The notes below the pieces were generated by a model. That model was given only the letters and a program-made list of their open reading frames with translations. It was not told the DNA's origin and did no database searches. The position numbers and the translations under genes were made by a program. A stretch of 16,447 nt of DNA from Bordetella parapertussis (GTDB taxonomy: Bacteria; Pseudomonadota; Gammaproteobacteria; Burkholderiales; Burkholderiaceae_B): assembly GCA_943331855.1 (NCBI GenBank), contig CALQNE010000045.1:1-16447 (forward strand), written 5' to 3'. Shown here in pieces: positions 1 through 6,383 of the stretch. Position 1 is the stretch's first letter. Each line of letters begins with the position of its first letter.

Positions 1-120
1 GTTTGCCCCCAAAATCACACGCAATTCGCCTGTATCGATTTCAAGTGAGACCCCATTAACTGCAGGCACAGCACCATAAGATACTGCAAGGTCTTTAATA
101 CTTAACAAGGGTTTGCTCAT
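1..120 (-). CDS. livF: LivF-type ABC transporter ATP-binding protein (partial, N-terminus only)
   Basis: This is the first 40 codons of a second ATPase of a branched-chain-amino-acid-type (HAAT family) ABC importer; the rest lies beyond the left edge. The translation begins MSKPLLSIKDLAVSYGAVPA and stops inside the Walker A loop, at LGAN. The residues SYGAVPAVNGVSLEI match the usual LivF N-terminus (YGAIxALxGVSLxV). The start codon overlaps the livG stop codon in an ATGA arrangement (117-120), which implies translational coupling in one operon. LivF would pair with LivG as the cytoplasmic ATPase dimer that powers import. The substrate cannot be told from this fragment. The family call is secure; ATPase integrity cannot be judged. 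Confidence 0.88.
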   Translation of the reverse strand, partial: MSKPLLSIKDLAVSYGAVPAVNGVSLEIDTGELRVILGAN

Positions 121-911
121 GATGCGGTCGCCGTCGCGGGTTCGTCTTCATCAACACCCAGGTAGGCCTCGATTACACGTTCATCAGCCCGTATTTCTGC
201 TGGCGTGCCTTCTGCAATTTTTTGACCAAAACTAATCACGACTACGCGATCTGAGGTCGACATCACCACATTCATATTGTGTTCAATCAGCATCAAGGTG
301 ACACCTGCGTCACGCAAACGACCAATCAGCTTGATCACCTCTTGGGCTTCACGGGCAACCATACCCGCCGTTGGCTCATCCAAAATTAAAAGCTTGGGCT
401 CAAGGGCTAACGCTCGCGCAATTTCTACACGTCGTTGATCACCATAAGGAAGTTCAGAGGGCATCCGAAACCGATTTGCGCCCACGCCAACCCAATCTAA
501 CAAGGCCTCTGCCTGCTCAATCATCTCGGTGCGCTCGCGACGATCAAGTGCCGAACAAGTCAGCGCATCGAACAAACCTGAACGCGTACGTGCCACGCGA
601 CCAATCATCACGTTTTCAAGTGCATTCAAGTTTTTGAACAAGCGGATATTTTGAAACGTACGACCTATACCCATCGTTGCCAAGCGCTGTGGTGCAAAGC
701 CTGTCACATTTTGACCATCAAACGTGACCGAGCCAGCATCAGCCCGATCAATGCCGGTAATCAAATTAAACAGCGTGGTCTTGCCGGCCCCATTGGGGCC
801 AACAATCGACAACACTTCACCTTTTTGAACATCAAAACTGATGTCATTAACAGCGACAAGGCCACCGAACCTGCGGGTAAGGTGTTCAACCCCTAAGATC
901 GATGACCCCAT
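117..911 (-). CDS. livG: LivG-type ABC transporter ATP-binding protein
   Basis: This is a cytoplasmic ATPase subunit of a HAAT-family importer, 264 aa from the start chosen here. Visible motifs are Walker A GPNGAGKT (38-45), the LivG-like signature LPYGDQRRVE (154-163), Walker B LLILDEP (174-180) and the switch His in LIEHNM (about 211). The block GIGRTFQNIRLF is typical of LivG. I chose the ATG at 909-911 because the protein then begins MGSSILGVEHLTRRFGGL, which aligns with family N-termini. An ATG at 984-986 in the same frame would add 25 residues that lie inside the upstream binding-protein gene and look unrelated to LivG. The start lies one base after that gene's stop codon, and no strong ribosome binding site is visible, so translation is probably coupled. 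An oddity is GMVAREAQE after Walker B, where most LivG proteins have GMN followed by P or another residue. The substrate is unknown. Confidence 0.9.
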   Translation of the reverse strand: MGSSILGVEHLTRRFGGLVAVNDISFDVQKGEVLSIVGPNGAGKTTLFNLITGIDRADAGSVTFDGQNVTGFAPQRLATMGIGRTFQNIRLFKNLNALENVMIGRVARTRSGLFDALTCSALDRRERTEMIEQAEALLDWVGVGANRFRMPSELPYGDQRRVEIARALALEPKLLILDEPTAGMVAREAQEVIKLIGRLRDAGVTLMLIEHNMNVVMSTSDRVVVISFGQKIAEGTPAEIRADERVIEAYLGVDEDEPATATAS

Positions 912-912
912 G

Positions 913-2106
913 TTATGCAACGACGCTGTAAGTACCACGCCCATTGACTTGGATGACGACAACTGAAGGACTGTTGTTGTTGCCATCAGGTGGGTTATTA
1001 AAGGTCACATTCGTACCGAGCGGTGTTGTAATTTTTAATGACGCCAAAGCGGCTGCAATTTTTTCACGCTCAAGACTGCCAGCTTTTTTAATGGCTTCGT
1101 ATAACGTATACACAGCATCGTAGCCATAGGTCGAAAACGACGTGGCTTCGTATTGTGTGAAACGTGCTTTATAGCGATCAAGAAAGCTCTTGAGCTCGGG
1201 CGTAGGTGCTTGTAAGTCTTGTGCCAAGAAGGTGTAACCACCCTTGATGTCGCCCTTGGTGCCATCCCAATAGACTGGGTCTTGAAAAGAGCCAAACCCG
1301 GTCATCATCGGCAACTTAATACCTGCCTCAACCACCTGCGAAGTCACTTTTACGCCATCACCTGTTGTAGCCGCAATATAAATGGCATCGGGCTTCGTGC
1401 TACGAATTTTTGACAGCTGCGCTGAAAAGTCTTGATCGCCCGTTCTGAAAGCTTCAAAGGCAACCACGGTATAGCCAAGCGAAGCCGCCATTGTTTTCAC
1501 AACCTCAGCATCGCCCGCCTGCGCATCTTGTGTTTGATCGTAAATCACAGCGAAACGCTTGATGCCATGCTTGGCAACCACTTTTTTAAGCACCACCGGT
1601 ACTGCAGTGCTTGATACAGGATTTACCCGGCACGCATAGGTCGACCATTCTTTAACGGGCGCACCAGAGCCAGCATCAATCATCGGCATTTTGAGTTGTG
1701 CTGCAACAGGCACCATTGCAATAAAACCGACCGAGTTTGCGGGACCGATCACGGCGGTGACCGAGGCATCACCCGCAGCCTGCCTAAAGAGCGTCACTGC
1801 CTGACGCGGATCATTGGCCATATCCGCTGTACTCATTTCAAAGGTATAAGACTTACCGCTTGCATCTTTGTAGCCAAGCTTGTTGATATCGTCGAGGGCA
1901 AGCAACGCCCCGTCGCGCGAGCGGATACCGTAAGCCGCTGAGGGGCCGGTAATACCCTGCACGTTCGTGATCTTAATCACGCCTGTACCTTGCGCACGCA
2001 AGATCGTTGGGGCAAACAATACAGAACCCGCGCCTAAAGCAGCGGCTTGGGTAAAGCGACGACGACTAATTGCATGAGGATTTGATTTGTTTGACAAGAC
2101 CGACAT
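913..2106 (-). CDS. HAAT-family (LivK-like) periplasmic substrate-binding protein, Tat-exported
   Basis: This is a 397-aa periplasmic ligand-binding protein of the type I periplasmic binding fold (Peripla_BP_6), which delivers a substrate to the LivGF transporter encoded just downstream. A twin-arginine signal is visible: SRRRF at 14-18, then a hydrophobic stretch to about residue 34 and likely cleavage near ILRAQG. The mature part starts IKITNVQGITGPSAAYG, and VIGPANSVGFIAMVPVAAQL is the ligand-pocket region usual in this family. The start at 2104-2106 is set by a strong GGAGGT five bases upstream. An in-frame ATG at 2155-2157 would put 17 residues before the signal and lacks such a site. 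The stop is one base from livG. Ligands in this family include branched-chain amino acids, amides, urea and aromatic acids. Adjacent ligase and hydrolase genes make a non-amino-acid ligand plausible, but this is unproven. Confidence 0.9.
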   Translation of the reverse strand: MSVLSNKSNPHAISRRRFTQAAALGAGSVLFAPTILRAQGTGVIKITNVQGITGPSAAYGIRSRDGALLALDDINKLGYKDASGKSYTFEMSTADMANDPRQAVTLFRQAAGDASVTAVIGPANSVGFIAMVPVAAQLKMPMIDAGSGAPVKEWSTYACRVNPVSSTAVPVVLKKVVAKHGIKRFAVIYDQTQDAQAGDAEVVKTMAASLGYTVVAFEAFRTGDQDFSAQLSKIRSTKPDAIYIAATTGDGVKVTSQVVEAGIKLPMMTGFGSFQDPVYWDGTKGDIKGGYTFLAQDLQAPTPELKSFLDRYKARFTQYEATSFSTYGYDAVYTLYEAIKKAGSLEREKIAAALASLKITTPLGTNVTFNNPPDGNNNSPSVVVIQVNGRGTYSVVA

Positions 2107-2110
2107 AGCG

Positions 2111-2116
2111 ACCTCC
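2111..2116 (-). promoter_or_regulatory. Strong ribosome binding site of the Liv-type binding protein
   Basis: The minus strand reads GGAGGT, followed by five bases and then the ATG at 2106. This near-perfect anti-16S match decides the start in favour of the shorter protein beginning MSVLSNKSNP. Confidence 0.85.
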
Positions 2117-2299
2117 AGAGAATAAGATTTCGACCGATATAAAAGCATCCGCGCCATATTACGCGCTCGCTGCTGCTATTCTGGCTGAATAATATAGGGG
2201 TAATCACTGATAGTAAAGCCTTGGCTAAAAAATAATGCCCTGCCCTTGAATCAGTCTGGTCCTCGGTTAAAGTTGTTGAATCATTTCAAGGTTAACGGT

Positions 2300-3691
2300 A
2301 TGCCACAAACGCTCTCTTACTTTGACGCTATCAACATCGAATCGCTTAGAAGCGAGTTTCCGGTCGGCGCGAGCTTTTTAAACAAGTTTGTCGGGATGAG
2401 CCCTGCCAACTTGCGCACTTGGCAAGAAGCGCTTTTTGCCAAACAACTCAAACGCGCCTGGCAAATTCCGTTTTACCAACGGCTCTGGGGTGACGCAGGC
2501 ATCCGTGCAACGGATATCCAGTCACTCGATGATCTTTCTAAGTTGCCCAGTTTTGGCAAGCACGAAATCATGGCTTCCGTCGAGCGAAAGCCTCCGTTCG
2601 GCGATCACCATGGTCGAGATATTCCGGTCGACGGCAAGATCATCCCGATGGTGTTGCAATCAACCAGCGGCACCACCGGTCGACCCCAACCATTACTCTA
2701 TAGCCCGCGCACACGCGAGGTACAAAATCTCATGCTCGCGCGCGCCTATTTAATGGCAGGGATGTGTGCGAGCGATGTCGTGCACTCTGTGTATGGGCAT
2801 GGTTTAGTTAACGGTGGCCATTACATTCGTGAGGCAGTTCTGCACTTTACTGATGCATTATTTGTGTCAGCGGGCACCGGAATCGAGACTTCCTCGATCA
2901 AACAGGTCGAATTTATGCGCGACTTTGGTGCAACTGTGATTGTTGGTTTTGCGGACTACATCAAGCGCCTTGCCGAAGTAGCACACGAACAAGGCCTCGT
3001 CCCGGGTCGAGATATCCCTTTGCGGATGATCTGCGGACATCTTTCAAAAGATGCACGTGACGCTTTGTCTACAGCCTGGGGTGGGGCCGAGCTCTTTGAC
3101 TGGTATGGCGTAGGCGACACCGGACTCATCGCGGCAGAAGGTTCAGACCACGATGGTCTGCATGTCATGGAAGATGCGCACTGGATCGAGATTTGCGACG
3201 TCGATACCGGCAAACCTGCTGCGCCTGAGGCTCCGGGCGATTTGATTGCCACCTGTTTATTTACAGACGATATTTTTCCGATTATTCGTTTCAACACCCA
3301 CGACGTCACGCGTTTCTTGCCTGGCACCTCAAAGCTGAATTTGCCCTTTCGTCGCATCGAGGGCTTTTTAGGCCGCAGCGACAACATGGTCAAACTCAGG
3401 GGCATTAACGTGTTTCCTCAGGCACTCTCGTCGATCTTAGCGGGCTCACCAGGTTTCAGTGGCGAATACCTGTGCACCTTGACACGCGATCGGTCGGGTC
3501 GAGAAGACCTGCTTGTGAGTATTGAAACCTCTGAAACCGCCACCGAACCGTTGACCGCGCATTTCCGTGAACTTCTAAAAAGAAAACTGGGCGTCGAAGT
3601 CAATATTGACCTCGTTGCCCCCACGGCGCTGGCTTCACTCACCGGCGTTGAAGCCCGTCAAAAACCCATCCGCTTAATCGATCGCCGCTAA
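2300..3691 (+). CDS. PaaK-like adenylate-forming CoA ligase family protein
   Basis: This is a 463-aa member of the phenylacetate-CoA ligase (PaaK-type) branch of the ANL adenylate-forming enzymes, which activate a carboxylic acid as the acyl-AMP and then the CoA thioester in the cytoplasm. The phosphate-binding loop STSGTTGRPQP is at 121-131. The A5-like motif DWYGVGDTG is near 267-275, and the hinge region GRSDNMVKLRGINVFP is near 357-372. The remainder is the small C-terminal domain. The ATG at 2300 has AAGG eight bases upstream. A TTG at 2246 would extend the frame by 18 residues without a clear site. It is followed ten bases later by a GAF-domain gene, so the two are probably one operon. 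It diverges from the liv genes. The acid is unknown: GVGDTG replaces the YGSTE-like motif of classical PaaK, so phenylacetate should not be assumed. Confidence 0.85.
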   Translation: MPQTLSYFDAINIESLRSEFPVGASFLNKFVGMSPANLRTWQEALFAKQLKRAWQIPFYQRLWGDAGIRATDIQSLDDLSKLPSFGKHEIMASVERKPPFGDHHGRDIPVDGKIIPMVLQSTSGTTGRPQPLLYSPRTREVQNLMLARAYLMAGMCASDVVHSVYGHGLVNGGHYIREAVLHFTDALFVSAGTGIETSSIKQVEFMRDFGATVIVGFADYIKRLAEVAHEQGLVPGRDIPLRMICGHLSKDARDALSTAWGGAELFDWYGVGDTGLIAAEGSDHDGLHVMEDAHWIEICDVDTGKPAAPEAPGDLIATCLFTDDIFPIIRFNTHDVTRFLPGTSKLNLPFRRIEGFLGRSDNMVKLRGINVFPQALSSILAGSPGFSGEYLCTLTRDRSGREDLLVSIETSETATEPLTAHFRELLKRKLGVEVNIDLVAPTALASLTGVEARQKPIRLIDRR

Positions 3692-3701
3692 AGGAACCCG
3701 T

Positions 3702-4322
3702 ATGCCCACTTCACAAACGTTTACCGATCAAGTGTTCAGCATGCTTGAAGATCGCGGTCAGGCCGCACTCAATGCGCAAGATCCAGTCTCTGCGATGCGT
3801 GAGCTGATGCAAGGTTGTTTTGATACGTTGGGCGACCGAACGGCTCACCTTAAGCCTGGCGCCTTGCTCGAGGGAGAGCGTCAATATTTTGTAGCAGGCG
3901 CCTTCTTTGTCACGCCTGATCGGCGCTATCACATGATCTGCGGCAACGTCGGTTTTCCGCCCGAACAAGAGCGTCTGTGCATACCCATTGACGGCGGCCA
4001 CCCGGGTCAGGTCTACGCCTCTAAAGCCAAAAAAATTCTTAAAAATACTGACGAGCATGGCACGTTTCGCCAGTATCTGAAATCTTCTCGGATGGGTTCA
4101 ACAGTCTTTGCCCCGTTAATCTGGCAAGGGCAGTTTATTGGTCAACTCATTGTCGCCGCACAGGCCCGCAACACGATGCGCGACGAAGACCTACAAGCAT
4201 TAGTCGCAGTTGCGCGCCTGGCAGCGTCAGTATGGGTGGCGCAAGGTGGGCCTCAATGGCTCACGGCCAACTACCCACCAGAAAACGGGTTCTATGTTGA
4301 TCGCGAAGGCGTCAAAGACTAA
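3702..4322 (+). CDS. Free-standing GAF-domain protein
   Basis: This is a 206-aa soluble protein that is essentially one GAF domain, about residues 28-178, with a short helical lead-in. Typical GAF elements are YHMICGNVG, the turn IPIDGGHPGQVYASKAKKIL, STVFAPLIWQGQFIGQLIVA and the closing helix DEDLQALVAVARLAASVW. No kinase, cyclase, DNA-binding or other output domain is present. GAF domains bind small ligands such as cyclic nucleotides or aromatic acids, or act as redox or NO sensors. The ATG at 3702 has AAGGA six bases upstream, partly inside the stop codon of the ligase, so the two are very likely co-expressed. It may sense the ligase substrate or product, or form part of the enzyme. That role is inferred from position alone. 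Its last 11 bases overlap the end of the convergent deacetylase-family gene. Confidence 0.8.
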   Translation: MPTSQTFTDQVFSMLEDRGQAALNAQDPVSAMRELMQGCFDTLGDRTAHLKPGALLEGERQYFVAGAFFVTPDRRYHMICGNVGFPPEQERLCIPIDGGHPGQVYASKAKKILKNTDEHGTFRQYLKSSRMGSTVFAPLIWQGQFIGQLIVAAQARNTMRDEDLQALVAVARLAASVWVAQGGPQWLTANYPPENGFYVDREGVKD

Positions 4323-5211
4323 AGGGCACGTGCTTGGCGAAGTGTTCAGCGATCGCCTTGCGCGTTGTAATCCAAGGGCCATGCGGCTCTTGGCTGCGCT
4401 GTTTAGCGTACGCTAAAAACTTTTCAAGTGCCCAGATTCTTCCAGGGCGACCAATGATGCGCAGATGTACACCCAGTGACATCATATTCACCGAATGCCT
4501 GCCTTCACCCAAGGCCCAGTCTAGATTATCGATGGCGTACTTCAGCCATTGATCTGGGGTGTATGAGGGCTCAGCCCACATCTTCATATCGTTGTTGTCC
4601 ATCTGGTAAGGCATCACCACAATCGGGCGGCCTTGGTCATGATCCCAGAAGGGCTGATCATCACTGAGATCATCCATGTGATACATGAAACCTTCTTCAA
4701 TCAACAAGCGTCGCGTGTTCATTGTTGTCAGGTAACGCGATAACCAGCCAGCTGGCACTTGCCCAGTCGTGGCCGCGATCGAGTCGCGCGCTTTCACAAT
4801 ATAGGCACGCTCTTGTTCTTCGGTCATATTGAATTGATGCGCCCACCGATAACCATGGGAGGTGATCTCGTGGCCAAGTGCCACGATTTGACGCGTCAGC
4901 GCAGGTGCGCGCTCAAGCGCTAAGGCACACGCCGTGAAGGTCGCGGTGATCTGATGTTGGTCTAACAAGCGCAGTACTCGTGGTGCACCACGATTCAGGC
5001 CATATTGATAATTGGATTCGTTAATTAGACTACGCACCGAGTGCTTTAAGGCAATGCCCATCTCATCAACGGGTTCAGGATACTTATCGCCATCTTGAAT
5101 ATTGGCTTCAGCACCTTCTTCGACGTTGATGACGATGGAAAGTGCCAAATGTGCGTCATTGGGCCATTGATAAGCTTTAGGAGGTATCGCAATCGGCATC
5201 TTCAAATCCAT
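4312..5211 (-). CDS. Polysaccharide deacetylase-family hydrolase, PuuE allantoinase/imidase-like
   Basis: This is a 299-aa cytoplasmic protein (no signal peptide) of the NodB/polysaccharide deacetylase fold, closest by motif to the PuuE-type allantoinase and cyclic imide hydrolase branch. Diagnostic stretches are INVEEGAE (28-35), GHEITSHGYRW (113-123), GWLSRYLTTMNTRRLLIEEG (155-174), DDQPFWD (184-190), MPYQMDNNDMK (200-210) and GVHLRIIGRPGR (247-258). The classical NodB HxxxH metal motif is only partly kept: His119 is followed four residues later by Trp123, as I recall for PuuE. PuuE members hydrolyse cyclic ureide or imide bonds rather than chitin. The start at 5211 lies about 20 bases below a plausible promoter; ATG at 5199 is a possible alternative. 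The true substrate is unresolved. The only urate-pathway-like gene seen is this one, so allantoin is not assured. Confidence 0.78.
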   Translation of the reverse strand: MDLKMPIAIPPKAYQWPNDAHLALSIVINVEEGAEANIQDGDKYPEPVDEMGIALKHSVRSLINESNYQYGLNRGAPRVLRLLDQHQITATFTACALALERAPALTRQIVALGHEITSHGYRWAHQFNMTEEQERAYIVKARDSIAATTGQVPAGWLSRYLTTMNTRRLLIEEGFMYHMDDLSDDQPFWDHDQGRPIVVMPYQMDNNDMKMWAEPSYTPDQWLKYAIDNLDWALGEGRHSVNMMSLGVHLRIIGRPGRIWALEKFLAYAKQRSQEPHGPWITTRKAIAEHFAKHVPFSL

Positions 5212-5238
5212 CTAATCACTTGCAATGTGTGTCTTGTC

Positions 5239-5266
5239 AATCTAGCATGATTTCTAACTGAGTCAA
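5239..5266 (-). promoter_or_regulatory. Candidate sigma-70 promoter for the minus-strand deacetylase-family gene
   Basis: On the minus strand TTGACT (5261-5266) is followed, after a 16-base spacer, by TAGATT (5239-5244). This matches the -35 box at five of six positions and the -10 box at four of six. Transcription would start near 5232, giving a leader of about 20 bases. It lies in the 73-base gap between two divergent homologous genes. I found no equally good promoter facing the other way. Confidence 0.4.
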
Positions 5267-5284
5267 ACCCATATCGAGAACGCC

Positions 5285-6181
5285 ATGCTACCTTCACATA
5301 ATCGCTTTCAATATTCAGGCATTAAATCTCGTCCGCAATTTAATTGGCCCGACAACAAACGTCTGGCACTTTATATTGCTGTCAATATCGAGCATTTTCC
5401 GTATGGCGTTCAATGCGGCGTTGATCTGGATCGACAAACCCAACCCTGGAGTCAACGCAGCTGGTTGTGGCGCGAGTACGGCAATCGTATTGGCGAATGG
5501 CGTCTGATCGAATTGTTTGATGAACTCAAGCTCAATGTCGGTGTCATTGTGAACACTGAGAATTATGAACACTGCCCCGACCTGATACAAGCCCACCGCG
5601 CACGCGGCGACGAAATGATTGCGCATGGACGCTCAAACGCCGAACGCCAAATCGAAATGGACGAAGCGACTGAGCGCACGATGATCAACGAAGTGACCGC
5701 GCTTATGAAAAAAGCGGATGGTAAGCGTCCACAAGGTTGGTTGAGCCCTTACTTGACCCCAAGCTTGAATACAACCGACTTGCTGGTTGAGGCTGATTAT
5801 TCATACGTACTGGACTGGGGCATCTGCGATGAACAACCCTTCTGGGTCAAGAGCAAGGGCAAACCCATTTTGTCAGTCCCGTATCCAATCGAACTGAATG
5901 ACCAACCTGCGATTGCCTATCGACACAATTCGGCCCAAGAGTATTGCGACATGATGGTCGAAAATTTTGAAGAAATGCTACGACGCTCAGCCGATGCGCC
6001 GTTGGTGTGCGCGATCTCTTTGCATTCTTTCATTATGGGTCAGCCCTTTAGACTAGCCCGTCTGCGAAAAGCCTTGCAACACATCATGTCTTATCGAGAT
6101 CAAATCTGGTTGACCACTCCGGGTGAAGTCGCAACACATTATCGAAATCTACCGACCGAATTACAGCTGCATGCCAAATGA
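5285..6181 (+). CDS. Second polysaccharide deacetylase-family protein, divergent from the first
   Basis: This is a 298-aa protein of the polysaccharide deacetylase fold without a signal peptide, related to but clearly different from its divergent neighbour. Shared landmarks in the same order are WPDNKRLALYIAVNIEHFPYG (residues 21-41, aligned with WPNDAHLALSIVINVEEGAE), AHGRSN (113-118), GWLSPYLTPSLNTTDLLVEA, DEQPFWVKSKGKPILSVPY and LHSFIMGQPFR (246-256). The NodB HxxxH motif is again incomplete: His114 is followed by Asn at the fourth position. The Glu-Glu pair of the neighbour is Glu-His here. The ATG at 5285 has only a weak GAGA-like site upstream. It is probably a hydrolase acting on a C-N or acyl bond in a cytoplasmic substrate, perhaps in the same pathway as its neighbour. 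The substrate is unknown. Confidence 0.75.
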   Translation: MLPSHNRFQYSGIKSRPQFNWPDNKRLALYIAVNIEHFPYGVQCGVDLDRQTQPWSQRSWLWREYGNRIGEWRLIELFDELKLNVGVIVNTENYEHCPDLIQAHRARGDEMIAHGRSNAERQIEMDEATERTMINEVTALMKKADGKRPQGWLSPYLTPSLNTTDLLVEADYSYVLDWGICDEQPFWVKSKGKPILSVPYPIELNDQPAIAYRHNSAQEYCDMMVENFEEMLRRSADAPLVCAISLHSFIMGQPFRLARLRKALQHIMSYRDQIWLTTPGEVATHYRNLPTELQLHAK

Positions 6182-6271
6182 TCCACTTAAACACTGCTCT
6201 GTTCACCCTCGTATCGTTTTGAATCAATAGCTTGCCCAAGACTACGTCAGTAGATTATTAAAAGCGAGTGT

Positions 6272-6299
6272 TTTAGGAGTGCTTTAGGATCCTCTAAAT
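6272..6299. repeat. TTTAGGA direct repeats plus an inverted half-site
   Basis: TTTAGGA occurs at 6272-6278 and again at 6283-6289, exactly 11 bases apart, or one helical turn. It is followed by CCTCTAAA (6291-6298), which reads TTTAGAGG on the other strand. The core AGGATCCT is itself palindromic. The cluster sits in the 202-base gap upstream of the M23 peptidase gene, about 50 bases above the candidate -10 box. It could be an operator. A weak hairpin ending the upstream gene is also possible, since T-rich sequence follows. Confidence 0.35.
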
Positions 6300-6346
6300 A
6301 TTCTTCAGCATTTTTGATTTTTTTAAATCTTTGCACAGCGGGTGGG

Positions 6347-6352
6347 TATACT
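6347..6352 (+). promoter_or_regulatory. Candidate -10 box for the M23 peptidase gene
   Basis: TATACT differs from the -10 consensus at one position and lies 31 bases before the GTG start. No good -35 box is found 17 bases upstream; TTGCAC (6331-6336) is too close. The AT-rich palindrome GATTTTTTTAAATC (6316-6329) lies just above. This is a weak or activator-dependent promoter candidate. Confidence 0.3.
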
Positions 6353-6383
6353 TTGAATCCGCTCAACTCAACGGCCGCTTGCT

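Noticed and set aside
912..986. N-terminal extension of livG from an ATG at 984-986
   Set aside because: The extra 25 residues lie within the binding-protein gene, do not resemble LivG, and have no ribosome binding site.
2107..2157. Longer start of the Liv-type binding protein at 2157
   Set aside because: GGAGGT sits just before the ATG at 2106, and the extra residues would precede an already complete Tat signal.
2246..2299. TTG start of the PaaK-like ligase at 2246
   Set aside because: ATG at 2300 has AAGG at good spacing, and the added residues match no family feature.
2956..3405. 149-codon open frame on the minus strand inside the ligase gene
   Set aside because: It is antisense to a clear ligase, is Ser/Pro/Arg rich and shows no domain, so it is a shadow frame.
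4312..5211. Assignment as puuE (allantoinase) by name
   Set aside because: No other urate or allantoin pathway gene is nearby, and related imidases share the same motifs, so only a family call is justified.
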